Positions 8,867-16,920 of a stretch of 64,000 bases of DNA are shown here, piece by piece. Both the position numbers and the translations under genes were made by a program. The notes beneath the pieces were generated by a model. The model did no database searches and was not told where the DNA came from. It worked only from the letters and a program-made list of their open reading frames with translations. Origin of the DNA: Leptospiraceae bacterium (GTDB lineage Bacteria > Spirochaetota > Leptospiria > Leptospirales > Leptospiraceae); the NCBI GenBank assembly GCA_016711485.1, contig JADJSX010000007.1, positions 248,001-312,000 on the forward strand. Reading direction: 5' to 3'. Each line of letters begins with the position of its first letter. Within the stretch, counting starts at the first letter, position 1.

Positions 8867-10486
8867 CTAGACGGGAACGTAAATATTCGCTCCTTTTTCT
8901 TTGAATTCTACTGCTTTGTCAGCCATTCCTTTTTTTAATGCGTCTTCTTCGGAATACCCATTTTTTTCTGCGAATTCTCGAACATCTTGGGTTAATTTCA
9001 TGGAGCAGAAATGAGGACCGCACATGGAACAAAAGTGTGCTTCTTTCATTCTTTCTTGCGGTAGTGTTTCATCATGAAATTTTCGAGCCGTTTCTGGATC
9101 TAAAGAAAGATTGAATTGATCTTCCCATCGAAATTCGAATCTAGCTTTACTCAATAGGTCGTCACGTTCTCTAGCTCCCGGATGGCCCTTTGCAAGGTCG
9201 GCAGCATGGGCTGCAATTTTATAAGTTATGACTCCTGTTTTCACATCCTCTTTGTTCGGTAAACCAAGATGTTCTTTCGGTGTCACATAACAAAGCATTG
9301 CCGTTCCCATCCAACCAATCATGGCAGCTCCAATTCCAGATGTAATGTGATCGTAACCGGGGGCAATATCAGTTACTAAAGGACCGAGTGTATAAAAAGG
9401 TGCTTCGTGACAAATTTCTAATTGTTTGTCCATATTTTCTTTGATTAAATGCATTGGAACATGTCCCGGACCTTCTATCATAACTTGTACATCATGTTTC
9501 CATGCAATTTTTGTGAGTTCGCCTAACGTCTCTAATTCTCCAAATTGTGCTTCATCATTTGCATCTGCCGTACAACCCGGTCGAAGTCCATCACCTAAGG
9601 AAAAGGATACATCGTATTTTTTCATGACTTCACAAATACGTTCAAAATTTGTGTAGAGAAAATTTTCTTGGTGATGTGCAAGGCACCATTTTGCCATGAT
9701 TGAGCCTCCTCTGGAGACTATCCCTGTTACCCGCTTTGCAGTTAATGGGACATATTTCAGTAAAACTCCAGCGTGGATTGTGAAATAATCTACACCCTGC
9801 TCTGCTTGTTCGATTAAGGTTTCAATGAATAAATCTATAGTTAGATTTTCTGCTTTTCCATGTACTTTTTCTAGAGCTTGGTAAATGGGGACAGTACCAA
9901 TTGGGACAGGAGAGTTTCGAATGATCCATTCTCTTGTTTCGTGAATTTTTTTCCCAGTTGATAAATCCATTACCGTATCAGCGCCCCACTTTACTGACCA
10001 TTTTAGCTTTTCTACTTCTTCTTCAATTGAGGAGGATATTACCGAGTTACCAATGTTTGCATTAATTTTCACTAAAAAATTTCTACCAATAATCATTGGT
10101 TCCAATTCGGGGTGATTGATATTGGCAGGAATAATTGCTCTGCCCCGCGCGATTTCACTTCGAATAAATTCCGGTTCAATTCCTTCGCGGAGTGCAACGA
10201 ATTTCATTTCCTCAGTGATAATTCCTTTTTTGGCGTAATGCATTTGGGAGAAATTTGTGTCCCCCCTCCTCTTTCTTTCTTCTATCCATTTAAAACGTCT
10301 TTTCGGAATTCCTTGTTTTGGATCAAATCCAGTCGGCCCTTCTGTGTTGTATAAACAAGTTTCCGTTCCATTAGAAAGTTTGATTTTTTTTACAGGGATT
10401 TCGTGTCCGTCTAAATGGAATGATTCTTTTAAGGGAAATTGACTAGCTAGGGTTTGTAAATTTTGAGGAATTTGATTTGAGTTCAT
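8867..10486 (-). CDS. thiC: Phosphomethylpyrimidine synthase
   Basis: Radical-SAM-type enzyme that rearranges aminoimidazole ribotide to HMP phosphate, the pyrimidine half of thiamin. The 539-residue product contains the family core (MIEGPGHVPMHLI, PFYTLGPLVTDIAPGYDHITSGIGAA) and ends with the unusual C-terminal cluster motif C-X2-C-X4-C in HFCSMCGPHFCSM. It is transcribed alone from a leader containing a TPP riboswitch, so expression should fall when thiamin pyrophosphate is plentiful. No other thi gene is in the window. Confidence 0.98.
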   Translation of the reverse strand: MNSNQIPQNLQTLASQFPLKESFHLDGHEIPVKKIKLSNGTETCLYNTEGPTGFDPKQGIPKRRFKWIEERKRRGDTNFSQMHYAKKGIITEEMKFVALREGIEPEFIRSEIARGRAIIPANINHPELEPMIIGRNFLVKINANIGNSVISSSIEEEVEKLKWSVKWGADTVMDLSTGKKIHETREWIIRNSPVPIGTVPIYQALEKVHGKAENLTIDLFIETLIEQAEQGVDYFTIHAGVLLKYVPLTAKRVTGIVSRGGSIMAKWCLAHHQENFLYTNFERICEVMKKYDVSFSLGDGLRPGCTADANDEAQFGELETLGELTKIAWKHDVQVMIEGPGHVPMHLIKENMDKQLEICHEAPFYTLGPLVTDIAPGYDHITSGIGAAMIGWMGTAMLCYVTPKEHLGLPNKEDVKTGVITYKIAAHAADLAKGHPGARERDDLLSKARFEFRWEDQFNLSLDPETARKFHDETLPQERMKEAHFCSMCGPHFCSMKLTQDVREFAEKNGYSEEDALKKGMADKAVEFKEKGANIYVPV

Positions 10487-10557
10487 AATCTCACACGTCC
10501 TTATTTTAGAAAATCCGCTGGTGAGATTTGTACAGTCAACTATGAAAAGTATAAATC

Positions 10558-10640
10558 CGTTTTCCTACGCTGGCATTATCCAGATCAGGTATTGGGGACT
10601 CTCTCAGAGTAATAAATACCCACCCCCAACGGTGATTTCA
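10558..10640 (-). promoter_or_regulatory. TPP riboswitch (THI element)
   Basis: On the minus strand the leader contains the two conserved blocks of the THI box: CTGAGAGAG in the first arm and CTGATCTGGATAATGCCAGC, followed by GTAGGAA. The element ends about 70 bp before the thiC start codon. TPP binding would block thiC expression; whether by terminator or by RBS masking is not resolved. Confidence 0.96.
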
Positions 10641-10675
10641 TCTGAGTTACCTTTTCTCGGATTGTCAATTCATTT

Positions 10676-11824
10676 TTAAAGTTTTAAAATAAACCCAAAA
10701 TCATAAAGGACTTCTTTTGTATTAATATAAGTGCCGTATATTCCTAGGTAATTGGATAAAATATCGGATTCCGTAATTCCTCCCTTTGTAGTGAAGTGCC
10801 CGCTTGTAAATTGTCTATGACCCGTGAATGCCATTTTAAAAATTGATTTTTCTGAAATTATATAATTTAATTCTAATCGAGAGATAAATCCAGGACCAGA
10901 ACTATAAGCTAAAAAGTTTAAAGCTCTTTGCGCGTGAAAATCTCTTGTTTTTATGAATGCGTATAAAAGATGAAAGGAAGGTTCAATCTTAAAATTGCCA
11001 AAAGAAAAAATATATCCCCCTCCTATAGGTATTTCTGTAAAGGAATATGAATATGATAAACCATATCCAATTGGTCCATAAAAAATTGGTCTTGTTGCTA
11101 CAAATTGCATTACATCGTATACATATAGTTTAGAATACGAATATCTAAGACCGAATGATAAAAAAATACCAGAATTAGTAACCCACGGATCAGGCGAAGA
11201 TTCTCCGATATGATAACGAAAAAATCCTTCTGCGTTATATTCAGAAATAGTAGCTCTACCTTTTCCATCTGCAAAATTATTAGTTCCTGAATATGTATAT
11301 GCAGTATCATACAAATTTCCTTGGAAGGGAGAAAACTTAGAACCTTTTTCTGGGGAGTTGCTTTTTAGAAAAAAATCTTCGTCTCTAGCTCCGCCTGAAT
11401 TTTGATACCAGCCATTGGTTGTAAATTTCCCTCGGATTGAGAACTTGTTTTTAAAATAGCCTGCTTCTATTCCGCCTAAATTAAAGTTTCTTTGGTAAGT
11501 AATTCTTGAACCACCTTGAATTCCAGATAGATTGGGGTATTTATTTCCAGTTTCAAAGACATGTTCGCCTGAATTTCTAATTCCAATAATTCCAATGTAA
11601 CCGTCTGCATTAATTTGGGAAAGGGACGAAAATAGAATTATACCGATTACCAAAAGAAAATACCTATTCGTTTTGAAAAGAGCCTCGCTATCGCTATTTC
11701 GGGTAATTGGGAATACCGAACTTTTTTTAAAAAGGGAAATTACTTTTGGCGTACGGTATATAGAAACGATTCGAAAAAGGTTCACTAAACCATCAATTGT
11801 TAAGAATATATATCTGTAAATCAA
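10676..11824 (-). CDS. Outer-membrane protein with a MITE inside its signal-peptide codons
   Basis: Beta-barrel-like protein of unknown function. The body after about residue 73 is rich in alternating aromatic and polar strands (GYIGIIGIRNSGEHVF, then many short strands ending FGFILKL) and contains no enzyme motif I trust. The N-terminus is odd. Residues from about 24 to 63 are encoded by a 120-bp element insertion. Removing it joins GTG-initiated MNLFRIVSI to ILFSSLSQINA, a normal signal peptide cleaved before DGYIG. The element therefore adds 40 residues in frame and separates the charged N-region from the hydrophobic core. The insertion itself supplies a hydrophobic stretch (RYFLLVIGI) that may substitute. 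Export may be altered or lost. Confidence 0.75.
   Translation of the reverse strand: MIYRYIFLTIDGLVNLFRIVSIYRTPKVISLFKKSSVFPITRNSDSEALFKTNRYFLLVIGIILFSSLSQINADGYIGIIGIRNSGEHVFETGNKYPNLSGIQGGSRITYQRNFNLGGIEAGYFKNKFSIRGKFTTNGWYQNSGGARDEDFFLKSNSPEKGSKFSPFQGNLYDTAYTYSGTNNFADGKGRATISEYNAEGFFRYHIGESSPDPWVTNSGIFLSFGLRYSYSKLYVYDVMQFVATRPIFYGPIGYGLSYSYSFTEIPIGGGYIFSFGNFKIEPSFHLLYAFIKTRDFHAQRALNFLAYSSGPGFISRLELNYIISEKSIFKMAFTGHRQFTSGHFTTKGGITESDILSNYLGIYGTYINTKEVLYDFGFILKL
11639..11760. mobile_element. MITE-like element, TA-target family, copy 1
   Basis: 122 bp bounded by TATACC and GGTATA, with longer imperfect terminal repeats (TATACCGATTACCAAAAG against TATACCGTACGCCAAAAG). It is homologous over its length to the copy at 16061-16171. 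The ends look like TA-duplicating IS630/Tc1-type MITEs. There is no coding capacity of its own. It sits within the 5' coding region of the outer-membrane protein gene. Confidence 0.8.
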
Positions 11825-11877
11825 AGAAACCGGATTAATTAGGTTAAGTAAATTGGAAAAGGGTATAATATCATGCT

Positions 11878-11930
11878 AATATCTAAATTTATTACCGTGA
11901 AATCATTTCACGGTAATAAATTTAGATATT
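11878..11930. promoter_or_regulatory. Perfect 53-bp palindrome between divergent OMP gene and parA
   Basis: Two exactly complementary 26-bp arms (11878-11903 and 11905-11930) flank a single C. The centre reads ACCGTGAAATCATTTCACGGT. It lies 43 bp before parA and 54 bp before the divergent outer-membrane gene, so it is not a terminator of either. GTGAAA/TTTCAC half-sites recall the parS half-site but in the opposite arrangement. It is a likely ParA/ParB operator or centromere-like site. Confidence 0.7.
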
Positions 11931-11972
11931 CAATTTGGGTTTTATGAAATTTAGTCGATTAGAAAATAAGAT

Positions 11973-12908
11973 ATGGTTAGTAAAAAAAAAGAAAAAAGAA
12001 ATCTAAGTATCAAAGAAGCTTGTGAAGTATTTGGGATTTCAAAAAAGGAATTTCTTGAAAAGGTAAAAGAATTTAAAATTCCTAGTTTGCCTTCCAGCGA
12101 GTATAGTGAATCTATTTTAGAAAAGTATTTTTCTAAAATGGAAACTAAAAATTATTCCTCTCATATAATTGCTATTTCAAACCAGAAAGGTGGGGAGGGA
12201 AAAACTACCATATCTCTTTTCCTTTCAGAAGCATTATCCTTTGATTCTAAAGTATTACTTGTGGATTGGGATCCTCAAGCAAACGCTACAAGACTTTTTG
12301 TAAATGAGCCGGAGCGAACTGTATTTGATTGTTTGGGATATAGAAATAGTTCAAAAGTTTCCGTTGAAACAGTAATTATTCAAATCAATCCAAATTTGCA
12401 TTTACTGCCTTCTTCGTTATCTCTTGCAAATTTTACAACACCTTTCGAAAGAGATGACTTTGAATTATTAAAAGAAACTTTATTACCTGTTTTATCTTCC
12501 TATGATTTTGTTATTATTGATTGTCCACCTTCATTAGGGTTAGGGTTAGAGAATGCACTCATTGCCGCTGATTATATTTTAGTCCCTGTTCAAACTAGGG
12601 CTTTTAGTGTACAAGGTCTAAAGGATTTGCACGAAACGATTCAAAAGATTCAAGCAAAGGCAAATCAAAAACTAAAACTATTAGGGGCAGTGTTTAATCA
12701 GTTCGAAGGGAATCGGGCACTTTCAGGATTGTCAGAAAGTGTAAAAAAATATTTTCCTGTGTTTAAAACAAATATTTATCGAAAAGAAAGTATTCCGCAA
12801 GCACAGGCAAAACGTAAAATGTTAAGTGGTTGTGATAAAGAAACATATAAAGCTTTTATGGAATTGGCAAGTGAAGTAAGGAGTAAAATAAATGTCAAAG
12901 AAAAATGA
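11973..12908 (+). CDS. parA: ParA partition ATPase with N-terminal HTH-like region
   Basis: DNA-segregation ATPase that moves a ParB-bound centromere. The 311-residue product has a basic N-terminal region of about 65 residues resembling a MerR/HTH fold (LSIKEACEVFGISKKEFLE). The deviant Walker A motif KGGEGKTT follows near residue 72, then the VDWDPQAN box and the FVIIDCPPSLG Walker B-type strand. An N-terminal HTH is typical of plasmid or secondary-replicon ParA proteins that repress their own operon. The gene overlaps parB by 17 bp and sits downstream of a 53-bp palindrome. No replication initiator gene is nearby. Confidence 0.93.
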   Translation: MVSKKKEKRNLSIKEACEVFGISKKEFLEKVKEFKIPSLPSSEYSESILEKYFSKMETKNYSSHIIAISNQKGGEGKTTISLFLSEALSFDSKVLLVDWDPQANATRLFVNEPERTVFDCLGYRNSSKVSVETVIIQINPNLHLLPSSLSLANFTTPFERDDFELLKETLLPVLSSYDFVIIDCPPSLGLGLENALIAADYILVPVQTRAFSVQGLKDLHETIQKIQAKANQKLKLLGAVFNQFEGNRALSGLSESVKKYFPVFKTNIYRKESIPQAQAKRKMLSGCDKETYKAFMELASEVRSKINVKEK

Positions 12909-13596
12909 TTTTTCAACGTTAGATTTAATTTCGGCGTATGAGGGGAAAAGTAAATCAACTGAGAAGTTATATTTAAAGGATATAGAACCAAGTCCAAATC
13001 AACCTCGTCAAATTGGAAAAGAGAATGTAGACGATTTAGTTGATTCAATGAAACGTATGGGTCTAATTGAACCAATAGTTGTTCGAAAAAATAATTCCAA
13101 ATACATGATTGTAGCTGGCGAAAGAAGATTTCATGCTGCTGAACGACTGGGTTGGAAAGAAATACCTGCAATTATTACAGAAGCAAATCCAGAACTTTGT
13201 TATGAAATGGCTCTTGCGGAAAACGAAAAACGAAAAAGCCTGAATCCCTGGGAAGTTGGGAAAGCTATTCAGTATTTAAGAAAAGAAAGAAAGAAAACTG
13301 CACTTGAAGTTGGGGAAATTTTAGGATATACAGAACGATATGTAAAACAACTCAGTTCGATAGCTAGACTCGATTTAAAAAATGTATCGGAATTTATTGA
13401 ACAAGGAAACGAACCTTCCGTAAAAAATCTAGAAAGATTATTAAAATTCAAAGAGGGTAGGGGGGGTGAAATGACTTCACCTCTTCCGAAAAAGGAAAAA
13501 ATATCTATCAATTTAAAATCTTTAAACCAAAAACAAAGAGATTCTTTTCTTAAAGAAATTAAGATTATTGCTAAAAAATACGGCATCGAAATTTAA
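12892..13596 (+). CDS. parB: ParB-family centromere-binding protein
   Basis: CTP-dependent DNA clamp that loads at a centromere-like site. The 234-residue product has the N-terminal ParB/sulfiredoxin fold with SPNQPR and GERRFHAAERLGW (nucleotide-binding boxes), then ENEKRKSLNPWE and the HTH segment (EVGEILGYTERYVKQLSSIARL). A short basic C-terminal region follows. It is translated from a start inside the end of parA, so the two are coupled. An inverted repeat with GTGAAACC arms follows its stop. Confidence 0.94.
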   Translation: MSKKNDFSTLDLISAYEGKSKSTEKLYLKDIEPSPNQPRQIGKENVDDLVDSMKRMGLIEPIVVRKNNSKYMIVAGERRFHAAERLGWKEIPAIITEANPELCYEMALAENEKRKSLNPWEVGKAIQYLRKERKKTALEVGEILGYTERYVKQLSSIARLDLKNVSEFIEQGNEPSVKNLERLLKFKEGRGGEMTSPLPKKEKISINLKSLNQKQRDSFLKEIKIIAKKYGIEI

Positions 13597-13652
13597 TATG
13601 TCTCATTAAAATTCAAAGAATAGAATATTTTACTTGTAAAAAAAAGATGAAT

Positions 13653-13688
13653 GTGAAACCTATTCGATTTCCTTGGGGAAGGTTTCAC
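13653..13688. promoter_or_regulatory. Inverted repeat with parS-like half-sites after parB
   Basis: GTGAAACC (13653-13660) and GGTTTCAC (13681-13688) are exact complements and enclose the ribosome-binding site of the next gene. The half-site is the same GTGAAA core found in the 53-bp palindrome upstream of parA, so ParB binding on both sides of the operon is plausible. It could also simply be an RNA hairpin controlling the next start. Confidence 0.5.
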
Positions 13689-13689
13689 G

Positions 13690-14334
13690 ATGATAGCGAT
13701 AAATACAAGAAAATGCGTTTTTACAGACTTTGTACAAGTATTAGAGCAGATTGAAGTTTTAGAGAAAACTCAATTTGTGGAAACAACAGGGGTTTGGTCA
13801 TTTTACCAAATTCTCAGACATTGCACGGAACATATACAATTTTCGATGACTCAATTTCCATATACATATAATCCATTCTTAAGAAAGACCGTAGGCAAAT
13901 ACTTATTAGCCAAAATATTGGATAGAGGATATATGATGCCGGATGGATACAGTGGTCAAATAGAAACTGTGCGAATAGAAGGTGATGACAAACTTGCTTT
14001 ATCCCAGTTGAAGTCCGCTATCTACGCATTTAGAAAGTTTCATCGGGATTTTGCAATTCATCCTCTATACGATGAAATGGATAAACCAACTTGGGAAAAA
14101 TTTCATTCAATTCATATTGCCAATCATCTAAGTTTTGTAGAAACATTTCCGATAGAAATGAATTATGAAGATGGATTAGAAGAGAAAATATTTGAACAAA
14201 ATCTTCAGACGGAAAAGCAGTTGCCAATTTTAACCATTCACTCTTTAAATAAGTTAGAAGCTCAAGATGGGTTAGTCGGAAAAAGAAGGTCTAAATCAAA
14301 AATGAATTCTGTCGTTCGTAAAAGAAAAAGATAA
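13690..14334 (+). CDS. DUF1569 / DinB-like protein
   Basis: Product of 214 residues resembling the DUF1569 branch of the DinB/YfiT-like metal-binding four-helix superfamily. Recognisable phrases are VWSFYQILRHCTEHIQFSM near residue 40 and FHSIHIANHLSFVE near residue 145, which place His residues where the fold binds metal. The biochemical role is unknown. The C-terminal tail (about 195-214) is strongly basic, ending RKRKR, unlike most family members. A good Shine–Dalgarno (GGGGAAGG) lies just upstream, inside an inverted repeat. Confidence 0.7.
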   Translation: MIAINTRKCVFTDFVQVLEQIEVLEKTQFVETTGVWSFYQILRHCTEHIQFSMTQFPYTYNPFLRKTVGKYLLAKILDRGYMMPDGYSGQIETVRIEGDDKLALSQLKSAIYAFRKFHRDFAIHPLYDEMDKPTWEKFHSIHIANHLSFVETFPIEMNYEDGLEEKIFEQNLQTEKQLPILTIHSLNKLEAQDGLVGKRRSKSKMNSVVRKRKR

Positions 14335-14394
14335 TAAAAATCTTTCCATAGGAACAGGCTTTGATAAACTTTCTAAAAATAGGAGGATATAATT

Positions 14395-15003
14395 TTGAAA
14401 GTTGCTATTATTTGTGGAAGTCATAGGAAAGATTCTGGTTCGCTCAAAGTAAGTTCATATTTATCAGAAATAATTAAGAAAGATAATAAAGAAGTATTCA
14501 CTTTAGATTTAGGAACTGCAAATATCCCTTTATGGGAAGAATCCATTTGGGATGGAGATGAAAATTGGATCAAACTTTGGACCCCTTATTCACAAGAAAT
14601 CAAATCGTCTGATGCAATAGTTGTAGTCTCCCCTGAATACGGTGGTATGGCATCTTCTGCGATAAAAAACTTTTTTTTACTTTGTAATAAACAAGAGTTA
14701 GCACATAAACCCGGTTTGCTTGTTACTGTCTCCGCGGCTCGCGGGGGAGCCTTTCCGATTTTTGAACTGAGATCGAGTAGTTATAAAAATACTCAAATTT
14801 GTTACATACCGGAACATATCATCGTTCGTAACGTAAAACAGGTGTTAAATGAAGTAGAAAATCCTGATCTCCCAGAAGATACTTTTCTGAGAAAACGAAT
14901 TCCTTACGCCCTAAATCTTCTCTACTCTTATGGAGAGGCACTTGTAAATGTCCGTAATTCTGGAATCCCAGATTACAAAATGTTTGGAAATGGAATGTCA
15001 TAA
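14395..15003 (+). CDS. NADPH-dependent FMN reductase family protein
   Basis: Flavodoxin-fold oxidoreductase expected to reduce FMN or quinones with NAD(P)H. The 202-residue product begins MKVAIICGSHRKDSGS (phosphate-binding loop after strand 1) and contains the flavin-ring loop SPEYGGMASSAIKNFF near residue 83. TTG is the start, chosen because AGGAGG lies 9 bp upstream. It is monocistronic, with a terminator-like hairpin about 150 bp downstream. The physiological substrate is unknown. Confidence 0.88.
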   Translation: MKVAIICGSHRKDSGSLKVSSYLSEIIKKDNKEVFTLDLGTANIPLWEESIWDGDENWIKLWTPYSQEIKSSDAIVVVSPEYGGMASSAIKNFFLLCNKQELAHKPGLLVTVSAARGGAFPIFELRSSSYKNTQICYIPEHIIVRNVKQVLNEVENPDLPEDTFLRKRIPYALNLLYSYGEALVNVRNSGIPDYKMFGNGMS

Positions 15004-15148
15004 ATAAGTTGTAAATACAGAAATGTTGTAGTGTAGTTTTCTAATCGATGACTTCATGGAAGTTTGCTGACTTTCGGGATTTTAAGGTGACACTGCGAAT
15101 TTTTTCCTCAATTCTAATTTCGTAAAAACTAAAAAAGCTCCAGTAAAA

Positions 15149-15193
15149 ATAAAAATTCTATGTGGAATTCCAAATAGAATTTTTATTTTTTTA
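15149..15193 (+). terminator. Rho-independent terminator
   Basis: Perfect 13-bp arms ATAAAAATTCTAT (15149-15161) and complement (15174-15186) are followed by a T-rich run. It would end transcription from the flavin reductase gene. Confidence 0.6.
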
Positions 15194-15271
15194 ATTTGGC
15201 GAAAAAAAATCCTAAAAATCCGCACTTGTAAGAAGTTTTTGAACCTAGTATTAGATAGGAGAATACTTTTC

Positions 15272-15868
15272 ATGGACTACAACGAATATCTTAAAGCTGA
15301 ACTTGATACATTTATTGAAGAAAATTTTTGGGGTATTGACGCCGGAAAATACATAAATGGCGTAAGTATATCTACAAATACCACACGTTATCCGCGAGAT
15401 AAAAATCCTTTTATCGAAATCCGCTCCACTCTTTTAATACCCGAAAAGTATTACCAGAAATTTCGAGAAAAAATTCGCCGCCACCAAGGTGTCCGTGCTT
15501 ACGTCGCTTATCTGCTCCTAAAATACAAAATCCATATCGCAAACGGTATGATTCCTTCCTATCAGAATCATACTACCAAATACCAAGAGAAAAACCAAAA
15601 TCTCATCAAAGTCGCTTTTCGCCCGAATTTGGACGACTGGGCAGAGTTAAAGTTATACCGGGTTAGTTTTGGATTATCGATCTCTGCGTTCTTGGTTTAC
15701 CTACTCATTGCTGACTTTGTAGATTTCGCAGAAAAAGTCTCCTACTACTTGGGGGCTGTCGGAATTCCTCAGTCCCCGCATTTGGACTTGTGGGCAAAGG
15801 TCTACCTATCGCGTAAAAATTCCCGCTATACGACAATTTTTCAATACCGAAGAAGCCAGTATGGGTAA
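15272..15868 (+). CDS. DUF1564 family protein (Leptospiraceae-type)
   Basis: Product of 198 residues resembling DUF1564, a family I know essentially from Leptospira. The hallmark segments are STLLIPEKYYQKFREKI, TTKYQEKNQNLIKVAFRP and DDWAELKLYRVSFGLSISA followed by a hydrophobic VYLLIADF. The function is unknown. ATG at 15272 is preferred over the upstream in-frame TTG because AGGAG lies about 10 bp before it. The internal hydrophobic stretch (about 145-160) is too short and isolated to call a membrane segment with confidence. The gene is the best single taxonomic marker in the window. Confidence 0.75.
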   Translation: MDYNEYLKAELDTFIEENFWGIDAGKYINGVSISTNTTRYPRDKNPFIEIRSTLLIPEKYYQKFREKIRRHQGVRAYVAYLLLKYKIHIANGMIPSYQNHTTKYQEKNQNLIKVAFRPNLDDWAELKLYRVSFGLSISAFLVYLLIADFVDFAEKVSYYLGAVGIPQSPHLDLWAKVYLSRKNSRYTTIFQYRRSQYG

Positions 15869-16046
15869 AAGCAAACCAATTTTCGAAAAAAACAATCCAA
15901 ATAATAATGATTGCACAGATACGAATCAACTTACATAGATAAAACGTATGCTACAATCAAAATAATGCGGAGAATTATGCAAAAGCGAATAAAATATGCA
16001 CAACCAAAAATCATCTCTGACTTTTTAAAAGGAAACGTATACTTGA

Positions 16047-16859
16047 TTGGGAACCATAGATATACCAAGCCAAAATAAACTACCTACTCGTTTTAAATTG
16101 AACTATATTTTTGGCGTTTGGGAATACCCAATTTTTTACAAATTGGGTAATTACTTTTGGCAAAGGGTATATAAAGATACAAAGATTTGGAAAGTTACAT
16201 TTGTAATTAGTATACTTTGTGGCTTACTTGTATCTGCCGATTTACTGTATTCACAGGAAGGGGTAGGGGAGGGGGTAATTGGAAGGAATGAATTTACATT
16301 AGTGAAAGATTCAGAAAATGTAAAAATACTTTTGAAATATGCAAGTTCTGATAATTTCATGCAGGAAAATTTATACGGGAAGTTTACATCTTGTTATCTG
16401 CATAAAGAGGCGTATTTAAAATTCCAGAAAGCAATTCAACTTTTGAAAAGCAGGAAGTCGAAGTGGAAATTTATATTGTATGATTGTTTGCGTCCTCGTT
16501 CTGTGCAGAATAGACTTTGGGAAAAAGTAAAGGGAACAGACCAAGAGCCTTATGTTGCAAATCCTGAAAAGGGTTCGATTCATAATTTCGGGTTTGCCAT
16601 AGATGTATCTTTATTGAATGAATCTGGCGAGCAGATAGATATGGGAACTGAATTTGATGATTTTACGCCACTTGCAGAACCTACGAAAGAGGAAAAATTT
16701 ATTAGAGAAGGAAAGTTAACAAAGTTACAAGTAGGCAATCGGCGGATTTTACGATCAATTTTAATAGAAGCAGGATTTACGCAAAGACCGAACGAGTGGT
16801 GGCATTATGATGCGATCTCAAGCCAGATTGTAAAAAAAAGATACAAAATAGTAGAATAA
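16047..16859 (+). CDS. D-Ala-D-Ala dipeptidase (VanX/DdpX family) with MITE-derived N-terminus
   Basis: Zinc peptidase of family M15D that would cleave D-Ala-D-Ala from peptidoglycan turnover. The motifs are the SxHxxGxAxD box in GSIHNFGFAIDVS (about residues 172-184) and the EWWHYD box near the end. A signal-like hydrophobic segment (VTFVISILCGLLVSADLLYSQ) sits unusually deep, at about residues 49-69. The first 40 or so codons come from a 109-bp insertion. Deleting it restores a TTG start at 16043 with AAAAGG upstream, reading MIGNHRYKDTKIWKVTF straight into that signal peptide. The present ORF survives only because another TTG four bases later is in the shifted frame. Activity and location of the current product are uncertain. 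Confidence 0.82.
   Translation: MGTIDIPSQNKLPTRFKLNYIFGVWEYPIFYKLGNYFWQRVYKDTKIWKVTFVISILCGLLVSADLLYSQEGVGEGVIGRNEFTLVKDSENVKILLKYASSDNFMQENLYGKFTSCYLHKEAYLKFQKAIQLLKSRKSKWKFILYDCLRPRSVQNRLWEKVKGTDQEPYVANPEKGSIHNFGFAIDVSLLNESGEQIDMGTEFDDFTPLAEPTKEEKFIREGKLTKLQVGNRRILRSILIEAGFTQRPNEWWHYDAISSQIVKKRYKIVE
16061..16171. mobile_element. MITE-like element, TA-target family, copy 2
   Basis: 111 bp bounded by TATACC and GGTATA. The terminal repeats contain GCCAAAA, and the centre is a hairpin with arms ACCCAATTT/AAATTGGGT. It aligns with the copy at 11639-11760 over essentially its full length, including the block TGCCAAAAGTAATT and the AAAACGAGTAGGTA block. It is flanked by TA on both sides and inserted in the signal-peptide region of the VanX-like gene. 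Confidence 0.8.
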
Positions 16860-16920
16860 CTTTTCTTGAAAAAAATCACCTATTTGGAGTAGTAGTAATG
16901 AAAAGAAGAAAGGAATAATA

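Noticed and set aside
11878..11930. 53-bp palindrome as a transcription terminator
   Set aside because: It lies between two divergent gene starts, so no transcript ends there, and it has no T-run.
13269..13586. 105-codon reading frame opposite parB
   Set aside because: It is a shadow of parB: no family resemblance, no ribosome-binding site, and entirely within a secure gene.
11900..13690. Canonical parS site
   Set aside because: The half-sites GTGAAA and TTTCAC are present but never in the canonical TTTCACGTGAAA arrangement within the inspected region.
11639..16171. The two TA-family elements as ordinary coding sequence for long N-termini
   Set aside because: The same DNA occurs in both genes in opposite orientation relative to transcription, so the encoded residues are unrelated and cannot be a conserved protein domain.
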